Source of the DNA: Robiginitomaculum sp.
GTDB lineage: Bacteria > Pseudomonadota > Alphaproteobacteria > Caulobacterales > Maricaulaceae
Length of the DNA: 42,338 nucleotides
NCBI GenBank assembly: GCA_016763315.1
Contig: JAESTZ010000072.1
Coordinates: forward strand, 1 to 42,338
Direction: 5' to 3'
Numbering within the stretch: position 1 is the first letter of the stretch; each line of letters begins with the position of its first letter. Below are positions 7,509 to 15,976 of the stretch, one piece after another. Under the pieces are notes generated by a model, which worked only from the letters and a program-made list of their open reading frames with translations, ran no database searches and was not told the DNA's origin. Both the position numbers and the translations under genes were made by a program.

Positions 7509-9275
7509 CTATAATGGAAAAAGGCCGCTAGCTTTCGGGGTTAGGGTAATAAGCACCGGAGAGTCAGATGAAGTTCCAAGCGCCAAAAATCTAAATACAT
7601 CAGTGACATGTATATTGGAAAAAGTCTCGTCAAGTTGAAACCCTTGCCCTAAGAATGTATCGGCAAAAACACAGCCGGTAACGGTCATTGAAACCCCAAA
7701 CAGGTTTTTATTGTTTCCGTTTTCTGTGAGGCTGCCACTTGCGTTACAGGTTTCGCCGGGTTCAGGAGTAACAATTCCACTAAAAGTGCCGTCATTGGCA
7801 AAATTAACGCTACCAATATTACTAACTACGCCATTTTCGTCTTCTTCGATAACGTCATAATTTCCGGTCAGATCAGCGAAGGTTACTGTACGATCGTAAA
7901 CCGGACTATAAGTGGCCTTAAATGCTGCCGGCCGTTGTAAAGTGACTGCCGGCTCTGCGGTTTTGTCTTTGGAGGCCGCAGGAGGAGGAGGGGTAAAGGT
8001 AACGCTACCGAATATGAATGAATTTGGTTGCCACGTTCCATTTCCCCGATAACGGTTTTCTATCATTGAGCCATCCATAGCATTTAAGTCTTCTTCGAAA
8101 TTTCTAAACTCTACGGCCATTGTTGGATCGGGAGTGATTGTCTCATCTGCGGCAATAGATCCAAATTGAAATACGTCCCCGGCCTCAGTTCCGAATATCA
8201 GAGCTGACCATTCACCTTCAACAGATATTACCACCACACCTTCATTACGAATGACTTCTCCGGTGCTGGTAGTGCTGTCAAAAACTGCATTCCAAATACC
8301 ATCTGGTGTATTGACGGCTCCGCCGGGTAGCGGGCCTGGCGAGGTAACTGCATGGCTGGTGGCACCATATACCAGTCCGGAGTTGGCTGGTGGTGATGAC
8401 GCTGGTTTGGAAAGACCTTTTTCAGCAGTTGGAGATGGAGTGGTATCTTGATAAAAGCGAATGAATTGTCTGGCAATATCGGCGTATAGCGGCACACCGG
8501 CTCCCAGGGTGGAGTTGACAAAAATATTAAATGTCGAGGCTGAAGCACCAACATTGGTAGAAACGGATTTGGCATAAGGGGCAAGGCATATTGCTGTTGC
8601 CGGGTTGGTTTCACAAATAAATGCGTCCAGCGCCAGATCGTATTCGCCAAAATCCGGAACCACAATAACTCCACTGGTGGCAGCGCCGATGTTTAAAGCG
8701 GCCACAGCCATAATTTCTCCTGCTCCCAGAGAGGGAATTCTGATCACTGCATCGGCGGAAGGTGATGTGCCTATAGTGATAATATCAGGAACGGCAGAAG
8801 TAGCATTCAACAATAAAAGAGTGTTTACGCCGCTAAAGGTCGGAGCTGTTACGTTGCCGGTATTGCAGGAAAAATTAAACTGAATTTCCTGATTAAACGG
8901 GCTGGATCCGGCGATACTTACGACAAAGGCCTGATTTGCGCCGGCAGCAATGTCTATCGGTGTGTTAGGGGCGGCGGCGGGCGTCACGTTGTCGGATTGA
9001 TAAGCGCGATAAGAAACGCTTAACCCAACCGGATTAGGGCCGCCATTATTGGTGTCATCTTTTGCTCCAATACTACAGCTAGTTGCCGCGCCAGCGCCAG
9101 AATTGGCAATAGTGGCAAATATTGTAATTTGCGCGCCAACGGTCGTGGTTCTGCTGCTTGGTAAAACCGACGCATTGATTGCCGGGTTGCTTGCGGCCAT
9201 TGCTGTGAATGGCGTTATGAATAGAAGAACCGCGCTAGCAATTAAAGATGTGGTTTTAATTATAAAGTTTTTCAT
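7509..9275 (-). CDS. Secreted protein of unknown function with N-terminal shared module
   Basis: I do not recognise this 588-residue protein as a named family. It has a Sec signal peptide (residues 1-28, ending TPFTAMAA). Residues about 32-277 are the module shared with the two neighbouring proteases, including VLPSSRT, GAATSC, NTPIDIA, FSCN and ICETNPATAICLAP. A Pro/Ser-rich linker follows (about 278-300). The C-terminal ~290 residues resemble a beta-rich domain (GIWNAVF, a proline run PPPPAA, then TFADLTGNYDVI and GSVNFANDGTFSG), with two cysteines in its last third. No protease motif is visible. A GTG at 9290 extends the frame, but the ATG at 9275 has GGGGA upstream and starts the signal peptide directly. 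It is divergent from the subtilase and is probably a secreted or surface protein. Confidence 0.72.
   Translation of the reverse strand: MKNFIIKTTSLIASAVLLFITPFTAMAASNPAINASVLPSSRTTTVGAQITIFATIANSGAGAATSCSIGAKDDTNNGGPNPVGLSVSYRAYQSDNVTPAAAPNTPIDIAAGANQAFVVSIAGSSPFNQEIQFNFSCNTGNVTAPTFSGVNTLLLLNATSAVPDIITIGTSPSADAVIRIPSLGAGEIMAVAALNIGAATSGVIVVPDFGEYDLALDAFICETNPATAICLAPYAKSVSTNVGASASTFNIFVNSTLGAGVPLYADIARQFIRFYQDTTPSPTAEKGLSKPASSPPANSGLVYGATSHAVTSPGPLPGGAVNTPDGIWNAVFDSTTSTGEVIRNEGVVVISVEGEWSALIFGTEAGDVFQFGSIAADETITPDPTMAVEFRNFEEDLNAMDGSMIENRYRGNGTWQPNSFIFGSVTFTPPPPAASKDKTAEPAVTLQRPAAFKATYSPVYDRTVTFADLTGNYDVIEEDENGVVSNIGSVNFANDGTFSGIVTPEPGETCNASGSLTENGNNKNLFGVSMTVTGCVFADTFLGQGFQLDETFSNIHVTDVFRFLALGTSSDSPVLITLTPKASGLFPL
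8445..9182 (-). other. Shared secreted module, copy in the 588-residue protein
   Basis: This stretch encodes residues about 32-277 of the 588-residue protein. Landmarks in order are VLPSSRT, GAGAATSC, NTPIDIAAGANQAF, NFSCN, PDIITIG, and ICETNPATAICLAP. Here the module is N-terminal, directly after the signal peptide, whereas in both proteases it is C-terminal. It lacks the terminal SVAVRT of the other two copies and instead runs into IRFYQDTTP. Confidence 0.72.
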
Positions 9276-9541
9276 TTGTTTCCCCAACACATTTCATTCA
9301 GTAACCTGAAATATCTTGAATACATCTTGATACTGAACATATCAAAGTAATTTAGCTTTTATTAACCATAACACATAAATGATCAAAGGTTAAATTACAA
9401 ACTGTTGCAGATTGTCGCACCGGCAATGGTAAGAATTATTTTGTTTTAGCCTTACTTTCACACAATTTATGCGTTATTAGTGATCAACGGATTAGCAGTT
9501 TGGATGCGTTAAAGGTTTATGGGATTTAGGAGTGTGCAGTA
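9276..9541. promoter_or_regulatory. Divergent intergenic region between two secreted-protein genes
   Basis: These 266 nt separate the start of the 588-residue protein (minus) from the start of the subtilase (plus). The region is AT-rich and must hold both promoters, but I find no confident -35/-10 pair. The subtilase start has AGGAG at 9527-9531, about 10 nt upstream of ATG. A shared region invites joint control of the exported proteins (inference). Confidence 0.4.
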
Positions 9542-12500
9542 ATGCAAAGAGTTTTTTGTAGCATTTTATTGAGTTTTGCTATGGCTTTAATCGGCAATAG
9601 CGCGCTCGCAGATAATAATAAAATTGATTTGGGTGATGGAAAAATCTCTGAAAAAGCTTTGTCCGGAGCAAGAGTTCGCGTGCAGGTTGATTTTATAATT
9701 CCAGCTGCAGAGATACCCGAAGGTGCAGATGGCTTTGAAATTCGGCGAGGAATGGTCAAAGGTGTTCGTGTTTCTTTGCTGGAACAGGTGTTTGGTGCAG
9801 AATTGATAAACCCTAATACTACAACCAATAAAACATTACCCGGTGGGCCACGGCTTGTTCGTAAACTGGACAATGTTCCTTCAATGGCCATGGAGCTAAC
9901 CCTTAGCGAAATGGAGCAATTGGCGGCTAACCCAAATGTCAAACACATATATCGCGATGCTATATCCCGCGTTAACTTGGCAGAATCAACCGTTTTGGTT
10001 GGTGCGCCCGTTGTCTGGAGCGCGGGCTCAAACGGATCAGGTGTTGCTGTGGCAGTACTTGATTCAGGGTCTTCGCATCAGCACACCATGATGAATGGGC
10101 GGGTGACCGGTTCAGCTTGTTTTTCTTCTTCGGGTGTTACTGGAACCGGTGGAAGTACGTCATCATTTTGTCCTGATGGTAGCGAGTCCGAGATAAGCCC
10201 AAGTGCTGGCGAAAATTGTCCGGTAAATGATCCGGCAACAACAGACATCACCGAAGGCGTAAGCGGGTGTTCTCATGGTACCCACGTGGCCTCAACCGCA
10301 ATGGGCGGGACAATGAATTTGCAAAGCGGGGTCACCCTAAATGGCGTAGCAACTGGTGCTAATTTAGTTGCGATTCAGGTTTTTTCCCGATTTAATGATG
10401 CCGCTGATTGTGATCCTGATGGTACGCCTCCGGATCCGGCTTCTGCTCCATGTATAAGGTCATTTACCTCCGATCAGCGAGCAGAGCTTGATTATGTCAT
10501 CAATAATGCTGCTAGCTTGAACATTGCCGCCGCCAACATGTCATTGGGCGGCGGGCCGGAAGTTACTAATGCCTCTATCTGTGATAATCAGTTTTCAAAT
10601 GCTCTTACTAAAGCCTTGATTGATCAGTTAAGAACTTTGGGGGTGGCAACTGTAATTGCTTCTGGTAATGACGGATTTAGTACAGGTGTTACTGCACCTG
10701 GTTGCATTTCAACCGCAATTACTGTTGGATCAACAACCAAGGCTGATAGTGTTTCCGGATTTTCTAATTCGTCGGAATTGGTAGACCTTCTGGCGCCGGG
10801 GTCATCGATCCTTGCTGCTTATCCGCTTGTTGGTGGTACATCATATGCATCTAATTCCAGTGGCACTTCTATGGCAGCACCGCATGTTGCCGGTGCGTTT
10901 GCTTTGCTACGTTCCGCAAATCCGGGAGCAAGCGTTCAGGAAATTGAAGATGCCCTAAAAGCAACAGGTACTCCGATAAATGATGGACGTGTCAACTCCA
11001 TTGTTAAACCTCGTATTCGGGTTGATTTAGCTAATGATCTATTGGCTTCCGGTGGAACCGGACTTGGAGATGTTGCTTTAACTCCAATTGCCGGGTTTTT
11101 AGCTAGTGGAGATCTGGGTGATCCGGGTAATTTTACTACCAGAGTGTATACTCTAACCAATAGTGGCACGACAGTCGCTAACTTTACTGTTGCTGGTGAC
11201 AAGAATTGGCTTGGGTTTAGTGTGACTTCAGGCGCTATTCCTGCAAATGGCGGAACCGCAACGGTAACAGTTTCAGTTGTTACTGCCAATGTGACTTCGG
11301 GGCAGACAGATTCAGGGCTTATTACTTTTACTGTTGGCGAAAGCTCAACAACCCGTGGTGCTTCGTTGAGCGTGGCCTCTCCATTGTTAAACGATGATTT
11401 TGCCGACGCTTTTCCTTTAACTGGCATCACCGTTGCCACATCTGGCAGCAGTGTTGGTGCAACTTTTGAAACTGGTGAGGTTGAGCATAATATCGAATTT
11501 AACGATACTGGCGGCTCTTCTGTCTGGTTTGTATGGACAGCTCCTTTAAGTGATAATTTTACTGTCTCCACTGAAGGAAGCAATTTTGACAGTGTCATGT
11601 CGGTTTATACTGGAACCGGTGTAACAGCATTAAACTTTATTACCGGTAATGACGACGCACCTGGAACGCCTGCTGGTGGATTTGCATTAGCATCTTTTAA
11701 TGCTGTGGCTGGAACAACCTACCATATTGTGATTGATGGTTTTAATGGTGCTTTTGGCCTGTTTGGCCTGGCACTAAACCCAACCAGTGCTCCGGGAATA
11801 GATAATTTCGCCAGCGCCAGTGCAATTAGCACGGCATCTGGTAGCAGCAGTACTAATTCGGTAAATGCAAGTGCCGAAACCGGCGAGCCAAGCCATTCTG
11901 GACAAACGGCTACCAAGTCGGTTTGGTTTAACTGGACGGCTCCTTCGGATGGCGATTTTACTTTCCATACTGATGGTTCTTCATTTGATACAGTATTGGC
12001 AATCTATACCGGAACTGCGGTTAATGCTTTGACTGAGGTCGGAGCCAATGACAACCAGGGTGCAGCAAGTGCTTCCAAAATAACCGCCACCCCTGGCTCA
12101 AGTCAGGTTACATTTACTGCAACCAATGCAACTTCTTATAAAATTGCGGTTGACGGTGTGTCCGGTGCCAGTGGTTTGGTCAAATTAAGCTGGTTCTCCA
12201 ATGCAGTTGCACAACCCAATTTGGTAACCGCCGTATTGCCTAATGCTCGTTCAGTACTTGTTGGCCAAACCGCCACCGCCTTTATGACTGTTATCAATGC
12301 TGGAGGTGACGGAACAAATTGCCAGTTGTCTTTACCAAGTGGCAATTTTGTAGGTGGGTTTACCTATCAGGCTACTGATGCGGTTAACCAGACAATTGGA
12401 TCACCGAATACACCGGTCAGCATTGTTGGTAGTAACGGTGTGCAAAACTTTGTGTTTGGAGTAACTCCTTCTGCAGAGTTTTCCGAAGAAGTGCTTACTC

Positions 12501-13018
12501 CGCTGGCAAGCTGTAATGAAGGAACATCTTCTTCAGTTACCACCGGAGTAAATACATTTACTCTCTCATCAGCACCGATTCAGCCAGCAGACACGTTGAC
12601 AATAGGTGCAACAATTTCCGGAAACGGGGTCATTGAAATGCAAAGTGCCTCTGGTAATGGATTTGTGGTAGTTTCAACCGCAGCCATTGGCGCGAATGCT
12701 AGTTTGACATTCTCGGTTAATGATGGTGGCGCTGGTTTACCGATTGTAACGTCAGTTTGCGAAACAGATCCGGTAACGGCTGTTTGTTTGGCTGCGCCCG
12801 CAAACAGTGTAGCCTTTGATTCAGTTAACGGTGAAACCAGAACCTTCGCGGCCTTCATTTCGGCTACCGGAGATATTCCCTTTGCTCCGGGGTCATCTCG
12901 TCTGTTCGTAACATTTGATGATGCTGGTGGTGTGTCACGTGGCGGTTCGTCAGTTGCGGTGCGAACAGACTTTGTTCCACCAGCTGAAGTACCAAGTGTT
13001 GTTGCCGGATTGGAATAA
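9542..13018 (+). CDS. Secreted subtilisin-like serine protease with PPC-like repeats and C-terminal shared module
   Basis: This 1158-residue exported protease has a Sec signal peptide (1-23, ALA|DNN). A propeptide-like region follows (about 40-145, ending MELTLSEMEQLAANPNVKHIYRD, as in I9-type inhibitors). The S8 catalytic domain spans about 150-480: Asp174 in VAVLDSG, His245 in SHGTHVAST, oxyanion Asn376 in ASGNDG, Ser443 in GTSMAAPHVAG. After it come a beta-rich linker domain (about 510-610), two tandem PPC-like domains (about 617-747 and 754-885, each with VWF.WTAP and SVYTGT/AIYTGT landmarks), and the shared module (about 891-1143). All catalytic residues are present, so it should be active. 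It converges on gspC, the last gene of the T2SS operon, and is a strong candidate substrate of that system. Confidence 0.93.
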   Translation: MQRVFCSILLSFAMALIGNSALADNNKIDLGDGKISEKALSGARVRVQVDFIIPAAEIPEGADGFEIRRGMVKGVRVSLLEQVFGAELINPNTTTNKTLPGGPRLVRKLDNVPSMAMELTLSEMEQLAANPNVKHIYRDAISRVNLAESTVLVGAPVVWSAGSNGSGVAVAVLDSGSSHQHTMMNGRVTGSACFSSSGVTGTGGSTSSFCPDGSESEISPSAGENCPVNDPATTDITEGVSGCSHGTHVASTAMGGTMNLQSGVTLNGVATGANLVAIQVFSRFNDAADCDPDGTPPDPASAPCIRSFTSDQRAELDYVINNAASLNIAAANMSLGGGPEVTNASICDNQFSNALTKALIDQLRTLGVATVIASGNDGFSTGVTAPGCISTAITVGSTTKADSVSGFSNSSELVDLLAPGSSILAAYPLVGGTSYASNSSGTSMAAPHVAGAFALLRSANPGASVQEIEDALKATGTPINDGRVNSIVKPRIRVDLANDLLASGGTGLGDVALTPIAGFLASGDLGDPGNFTTRVYTLTNSGTTVANFTVAGDKNWLGFSVTSGAIPANGGTATVTVSVVTANVTSGQTDSGLITFTVGESSTTRGASLSVASPLLNDDFADAFPLTGITVATSGSSVGATFETGEVEHNIEFNDTGGSSVWFVWTAPLSDNFTVSTEGSNFDSVMSVYTGTGVTALNFITGNDDAPGTPAGGFALASFNAVAGTTYHIVIDGFNGAFGLFGLALNPTSAPGIDNFASASAISTASGSSSTNSVNASAETGEPSHSGQTATKSVWFNWTAPSDGDFTFHTDGSSFDTVLAIYTGTAVNALTEVGANDNQGAASASKITATPGSSQVTFTATNATSYKIAVDGVSGASGLVKLSWFSNAVAQPNLVTAVLPNARSVLVGQTATAFMTVINAGGDGTNCQLSLPSGNFVGGFTYQATDAVNQTIGSPNTPVSIVGSNGVQNFVFGVTPSAEFSEEVLTPLASCNEGTSSSVTTGVNTFTLSSAPIQPADTLTIGATISGNGVIEMQSASGNGFVVVSTAAIGANASLTFSVNDGGAGLPIVTSVCETDPVTAVCLAAPANSVAFDSVNGETRTFAAFISATGDIPFAPGSSRLFVTFDDAGGVSRGGSSVAVRTDFVPPAEVPSVVAGLE
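12212..12970 (+). other. Shared secreted module, copy in the subtilase
   Basis: This stretch encodes residues about 891-1143 of the subtilase. Landmarks are TAVLPNARS, GGDGTNC, SPNTPVSIVGSNGVQNF, LASCNEG, ADTLTIGA, VCETDPVTAVCLAAP and, at the end, SSVAVRTD. The order and spacing match the metalloprotease copy closely, and both copies sit at the C-terminus. Confidence 0.75.
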
Positions 13019-13048
13019 CTTAAGGGCAATACTGAAAAATACAATTAC

Positions 13049-13079
13049 AACATAGCCGGCTTAATTAACCGGTTATGTT
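13049..13079. terminator. Bidirectional intrinsic terminator between subtilase and gspC
   Basis: AACATAGCCGG (13049-13059) pairs with CCGGTTATGTT (13069-13079) over 11 bp with one G-U wobble, around a short AT-rich loop. A T-rich run follows on the plus strand and an A-rich run precedes it. It sits between two convergent genes and could stop both transcripts. Confidence 0.75.
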
Positions 13080-13099
13080 TTATTTGTGTAAGGTGAAAG

Positions 13100-13591
13100 T
13101 TATTGTTCGCCAACTGGTATCTGCCAGCTTTCGCCATTTTTGCTTATTGTCACAAACTTTGGGTCAAGTTTATCAACTTGCCAACCATCAATTTCATCTC
13201 CAACCAGCACTCTGACTATTTCGCGGCGGCTTTTTTTAATCAGTACTGAACCACCATCAGGCCTAATGGCCACCCCGACAATTATGAATTCTGGTGGCTG
13301 GCTGTTTTGCGACGCTTTGCTTTGGATTGAATTTATCCGCGTTGTTGCAATTGCGGTTGACTTGCGTGTTTGTGTGAAAAGCGGGCGCTGCCAAATTTCA
13401 TTAAACTCAGTTATAGGAGGCAATAGAGCGGTGATTGCCGGCAATGGCTTTGTGGTGCCCGGTTCTGCTCTTGCCGAATTTGAACGTTCGGCGACAATAG
13501 TGTCATTGTCGGTAAATATTACTCGTTCGGCAGCAACTCCTGCTAATAATATAGCAAGAATAAGGATCAGTATTTTTAACCTCGGTGTCAT
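13100..13591 (-). CDS. gspC: Type II secretion inner-membrane protein GspC, short form
   Basis: This 163-residue protein has one N-terminal membrane segment (about 7-22), a Pro-rich periplasmic linker, and a C-terminal homology-region (HR) domain (about 98-160: IIVGVAIRPDGGSVLIKK then VRVLVGDEIDGWQVDKLDPKFVTI). In T2SS the HR domain of GspC contacts the N0 domain of the secretin GspD and links the inner and outer membrane parts. Typical GspC proteins are about 270-300 residues and carry a C-terminal PDZ domain or coiled coil; neither is present here. The start overlaps the gspM stop by 4 nt (ATGA). It is the last gene of the operon. A GspN-type label is an alternative. Confidence 0.72.
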   Translation of the reverse strand: MTPRLKILILILAILLAGVAAERVIFTDNDTIVAERSNSARAEPGTTKPLPAITALLPPITEFNEIWQRPLFTQTRKSTAIATTRINSIQSKASQNSQPPEFIIVGVAIRPDGGSVLIKKSRREIVRVLVGDEIDGWQVDKLDPKFVTISKNGESWQIPVGEQ

Positions 13592-14073
13592 TGTTCGCCT
13601 CTTTTGCTCATGCGGGCCAATAACATTAAATCAAGATCAAGCTGATTTGTGCTTCCTTTGCTGATGCGCACTCTTTCGATAATCAAAGCCGGGTTTTGGC
13701 TTTCTAATTGATAAATAAATTTTGCGATTGCTTTAATTTCTCCCGATACCTGAGCTGTTGCGCGCACTTCTTCTATGGCGTTATTGTCGGGGGGTTGAAT
13801 CTCCACTCTGGTTAAAGAAACATCTGCTGATCTGGAAGTTGCTCGTAGTCGTGCTTGCAGGCTGGCTCCGGCGGCTCCATGTGATCCAGCAATAATCACC
13901 CATTGTTCTGGATTTATCTTAATAATGCCAGTCGGTTGAGTTTGTAGTTGGTAAATATTTTGGGAGACTGTTTGTAGTTTTACTATTGCAATTGTCATCT
14001 GCCATAGAGAAAACAGCAGGACAATCACTGCCAGAGCAGTTGCAAGAAATCGAGTTGAAGCAGGTATGCTCAT
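13588..14073 (-). CDS. gspM: Type II secretion protein GspM (subtype b-like)
   Basis: This 161-residue bitopic inner-membrane protein has one N-terminal membrane segment (about 8-30) and a ferredoxin-like periplasmic domain (about 70-160, with VSGEIKAIAKFIYQLESQNPALIIERVRI resembling GspM/PilO pseudopilus-assembly proteins). In T2SS, GspM partners GspL in the inner-membrane platform. It overlaps gspL upstream by 4 nt (ATGA) and gspC downstream by 4 nt, so the three are probably translationally coupled. Sequence identity in this family is low, so the call rests on position, topology and the short PilO-like motif. Confidence 0.72.
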   Translation of the reverse strand: MSIPASTRFLATALAVIVLLFSLWQMTIAIVKLQTVSQNIYQLQTQPTGIIKINPEQWVIIAGSHGAAGASLQARLRATSRSADVSLTRVEIQPPDNNAIEEVRATAQVSGEIKAIAKFIYQLESQNPALIIERVRISKGSTNQLDLDLMLLARMSKRGEQ

Positions 14074-15047
14074 GATGGATTATCTTTTGCCGAAATATTG
14101 GCTTGAAGGTCAAAACTCTCGCTTCCGTCATCTTCTTGCACAGAAGCGGCGGCAAGGCGGACCTGCGAAATTGCCGGGCTTGTTTCTAATGCATTGACCA
14201 AGGCCGCCGCATTAATTGCTTTGCCGGATAACCGCAACTGGTCTTTATCGATAGTCATAGATTGCGTCCAAGCACTGTCTGGTAATGCCAAGGTAACGGC
14301 ATTCCAGACTTTGGAAATCGATATTCGTTTTTGCCAGTCTGTTTGTTGCGCCATGGCACTGCTCAATCCGGCTGGTTGGCTTAAAGCCTGATATTGTTTT
14401 AATTGGGGTTCTAATTTTGCTGTTGTCCATAAATTGAGCGCAAAAGCAATAATTAGTAATCCGGCGCAGCTGATAGCCCAAACCTGTGTAGGTCTGAAGC
14501 CTATATCGGCATTTTTTCCGGTGATTAGGTTTATTGTGGGATCAGCTAATGGCTGGCGGGGATCGCAGATATCAATAGCTGATAACCGCAATCCTGCTTC
14601 ATTTGCTTTGTCCAGAAATTGTTTGATTCTGGTTTTGCTGCTTAAGGCAACGCTAACTGAAAAGTCACCATTTTGGGTAGGTGTGGTTGATTGTATGGCA
14701 AAGGCAGTATCTTCTGGAGCAATTGGAGAAAGTGTATCCAGAGTTAAAGATATAGCACTAATAGGGTCAGATGAGGCGGCAGTAGGTAAGTGTAAATTGC
14801 GGATCTGGCCGTCTTTAGCGCTTAGACGTAGGCAATTGCGTCCTTTTATATCCTTTGGTGATATCTGCTGCGGTATATTTTGTGAGTCGTTCTCGTTTAA
14901 CAGCGCAAACCCATCATTCAAACTGCCCTGTATGATGTTCCACTTTGGTGAAAAGAATTGTCCCAATAGTGGTATCTTGGCAATTTGCTGATCGAAGGCT
15001 CTACTAAACCTTGTTATTTCGCGTACTACTTGTTTTAAAGTACTCAT
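14070..15047 (-). CDS. gspL: Type II secretion protein GspL (PilN-like)
   Basis: This 325-residue bitopic protein has a cytoplasmic part of about 185 residues, a single membrane segment (about 189-207, VWAISCAGLLIIAFALNLW) and a periplasmic PilN-like domain (about 208-320). GspL recruits the ATPase GspE to the inner membrane and pairs with GspM. The cytoplasmic part is somewhat short for the actin-like domain of well-studied GspL proteins (about 400 residues in total), so it may be reduced. It overlaps gspK and gspM by 4 nt each. The assignment depends on operon position and topology as much as on motifs. Confidence 0.72.
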   Translation of the reverse strand: MSTLKQVVREITRFSRAFDQQIAKIPLLGQFFSPKWNIIQGSLNDGFALLNENDSQNIPQQISPKDIKGRNCLRLSAKDGQIRNLHLPTAASSDPISAISLTLDTLSPIAPEDTAFAIQSTTPTQNGDFSVSVALSSKTRIKQFLDKANEAGLRLSAIDICDPRQPLADPTINLITGKNADIGFRPTQVWAISCAGLLIIAFALNLWTTAKLEPQLKQYQALSQPAGLSSAMAQQTDWQKRISISKVWNAVTLALPDSAWTQSMTIDKDQLRLSGKAINAAALVNALETSPAISQVRLAAASVQEDDGSESFDLQANISAKDNPS

Positions 15048-15976
15048 GGTTCAATGTTCTCATCAAACAAATATTCACTACTACCGTAGTTTATCACTTG
15101 CCGTCCGTATAGGTCATAATGCCCGGTTGTCGGGTTTAAGCGAACTTGTAATCGTTCCGCACGATGCGTGCCGGTGTTTGTGCTAACTTCAACAAAGGCG
15201 TGATAAATAATAACGTCAGCCTGTTGTCCGGAATTATTTGTTTTAGGCTTTGAAGCAAGGTTGTTGTCAGCTTTTGGAGCTAATGTTTGTCCGTTTTCCC
15301 TGTTGTTCATTATCTGTGATAGTTCCGAAGGGGCAAGGTCAAGTACTTCCAGAATAGCCAATGGGGTAAATTGCGGATCAGGACTGGCTAGCTTTGTACT
15401 AATACTGAACAAGGGTGATATGGCGGCAAATATCTGCCGGTTAATCCCGGATACTCGTCCTAATTCTGCAATATGAACAAATGGCCGGTTGGCTGGTGGT
15501 GGTAAGTTCTGATTGGCATAACTACGTGCTTCTGCTCCAAAGTGTCTTGGGTCGCTGTCGGCATCACGCCAATCTAATATTGCATCGGCTAATGATTTTG
15601 TATCTGTATCAAATGGTGCAAATTGCTTAATTATTTTTTCGAGCAGTTCACGATTGGCGGTATTTAAGCCAACCAGCCCGCGATCATCAACAAGACGGAC
15701 TTTGTAAGACATATCTTCCAGATCAAAGTTTAGCGCTCGGCCATCAGCGATTGTGCCATTTTCTTCGCCAAGCAGAAATATTGACCGAGCAATGGCGGTG
15801 TTTATACCGGCGCGCATTTTTGAGTTATCTAAGTCGGTGCGGGCTATTTTTGCTTCCATGCGCGCATTTAAAACAGCAATTGTCGCCAGCATTGAAGTAA
15901 CGATCAAAATGCTGATCACCGCCAATAATATATAACCGCTTTTCGAGTTGGCTTTGAAATATGTTTTAACCTTCAT
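15044..15976 (-). CDS. gspK: Type II secretion minor pseudopilin GspK
   Basis: This 310-residue minor pseudopilin is thought to cap the pseudopilus with GspI and GspJ. The prepilin peptide ends at Gly14 (NSKSG|YILLAVISILIVTSML). Position +5 is Ala instead of Glu, which is usual for GspK. The large periplasmic domain carries family landmarks: VDDRGLVGLNTANRELLEKI, DAILDWRDADSDPRHFGAE with an acidic cluster, and FVHIAELGRVSGI. It overlaps gspJ by 11 nt and gspL by 4 nt. Confidence 0.9.
   Translation of the reverse strand: MKVKTYFKANSKSGYILLAVISILIVTSMLATIAVLNARMEAKIARTDLDNSKMRAGINTAIARSIFLLGEENGTIADGRALNFDLEDMSYKVRLVDDRGLVGLNTANRELLEKIIKQFAPFDTDTKSLADAILDWRDADSDPRHFGAEARSYANQNLPPPANRPFVHIAELGRVSGINRQIFAAISPLFSISTKLASPDPQFTPLAILEVLDLAPSELSQIMNNRENGQTLAPKADNNLASKPKTNNSGQQADVIIYHAFVEVSTNTGTHRAERLQVRLNPTTGHYDLYGRQVINYGSSEYLFDENIEP

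Noticed and set aside
8228-8674. 148-residue minus-strand frame
   Set aside because: It is out of frame inside the 588-residue secreted protein; Pro/Gln-rich peptide with no domain.
10936-11598. 220-residue minus-strand frame
   Set aside because: It is a shadow of the subtilase beta-rich region, with Val/Thr/Pro-biased composition and no start signal.
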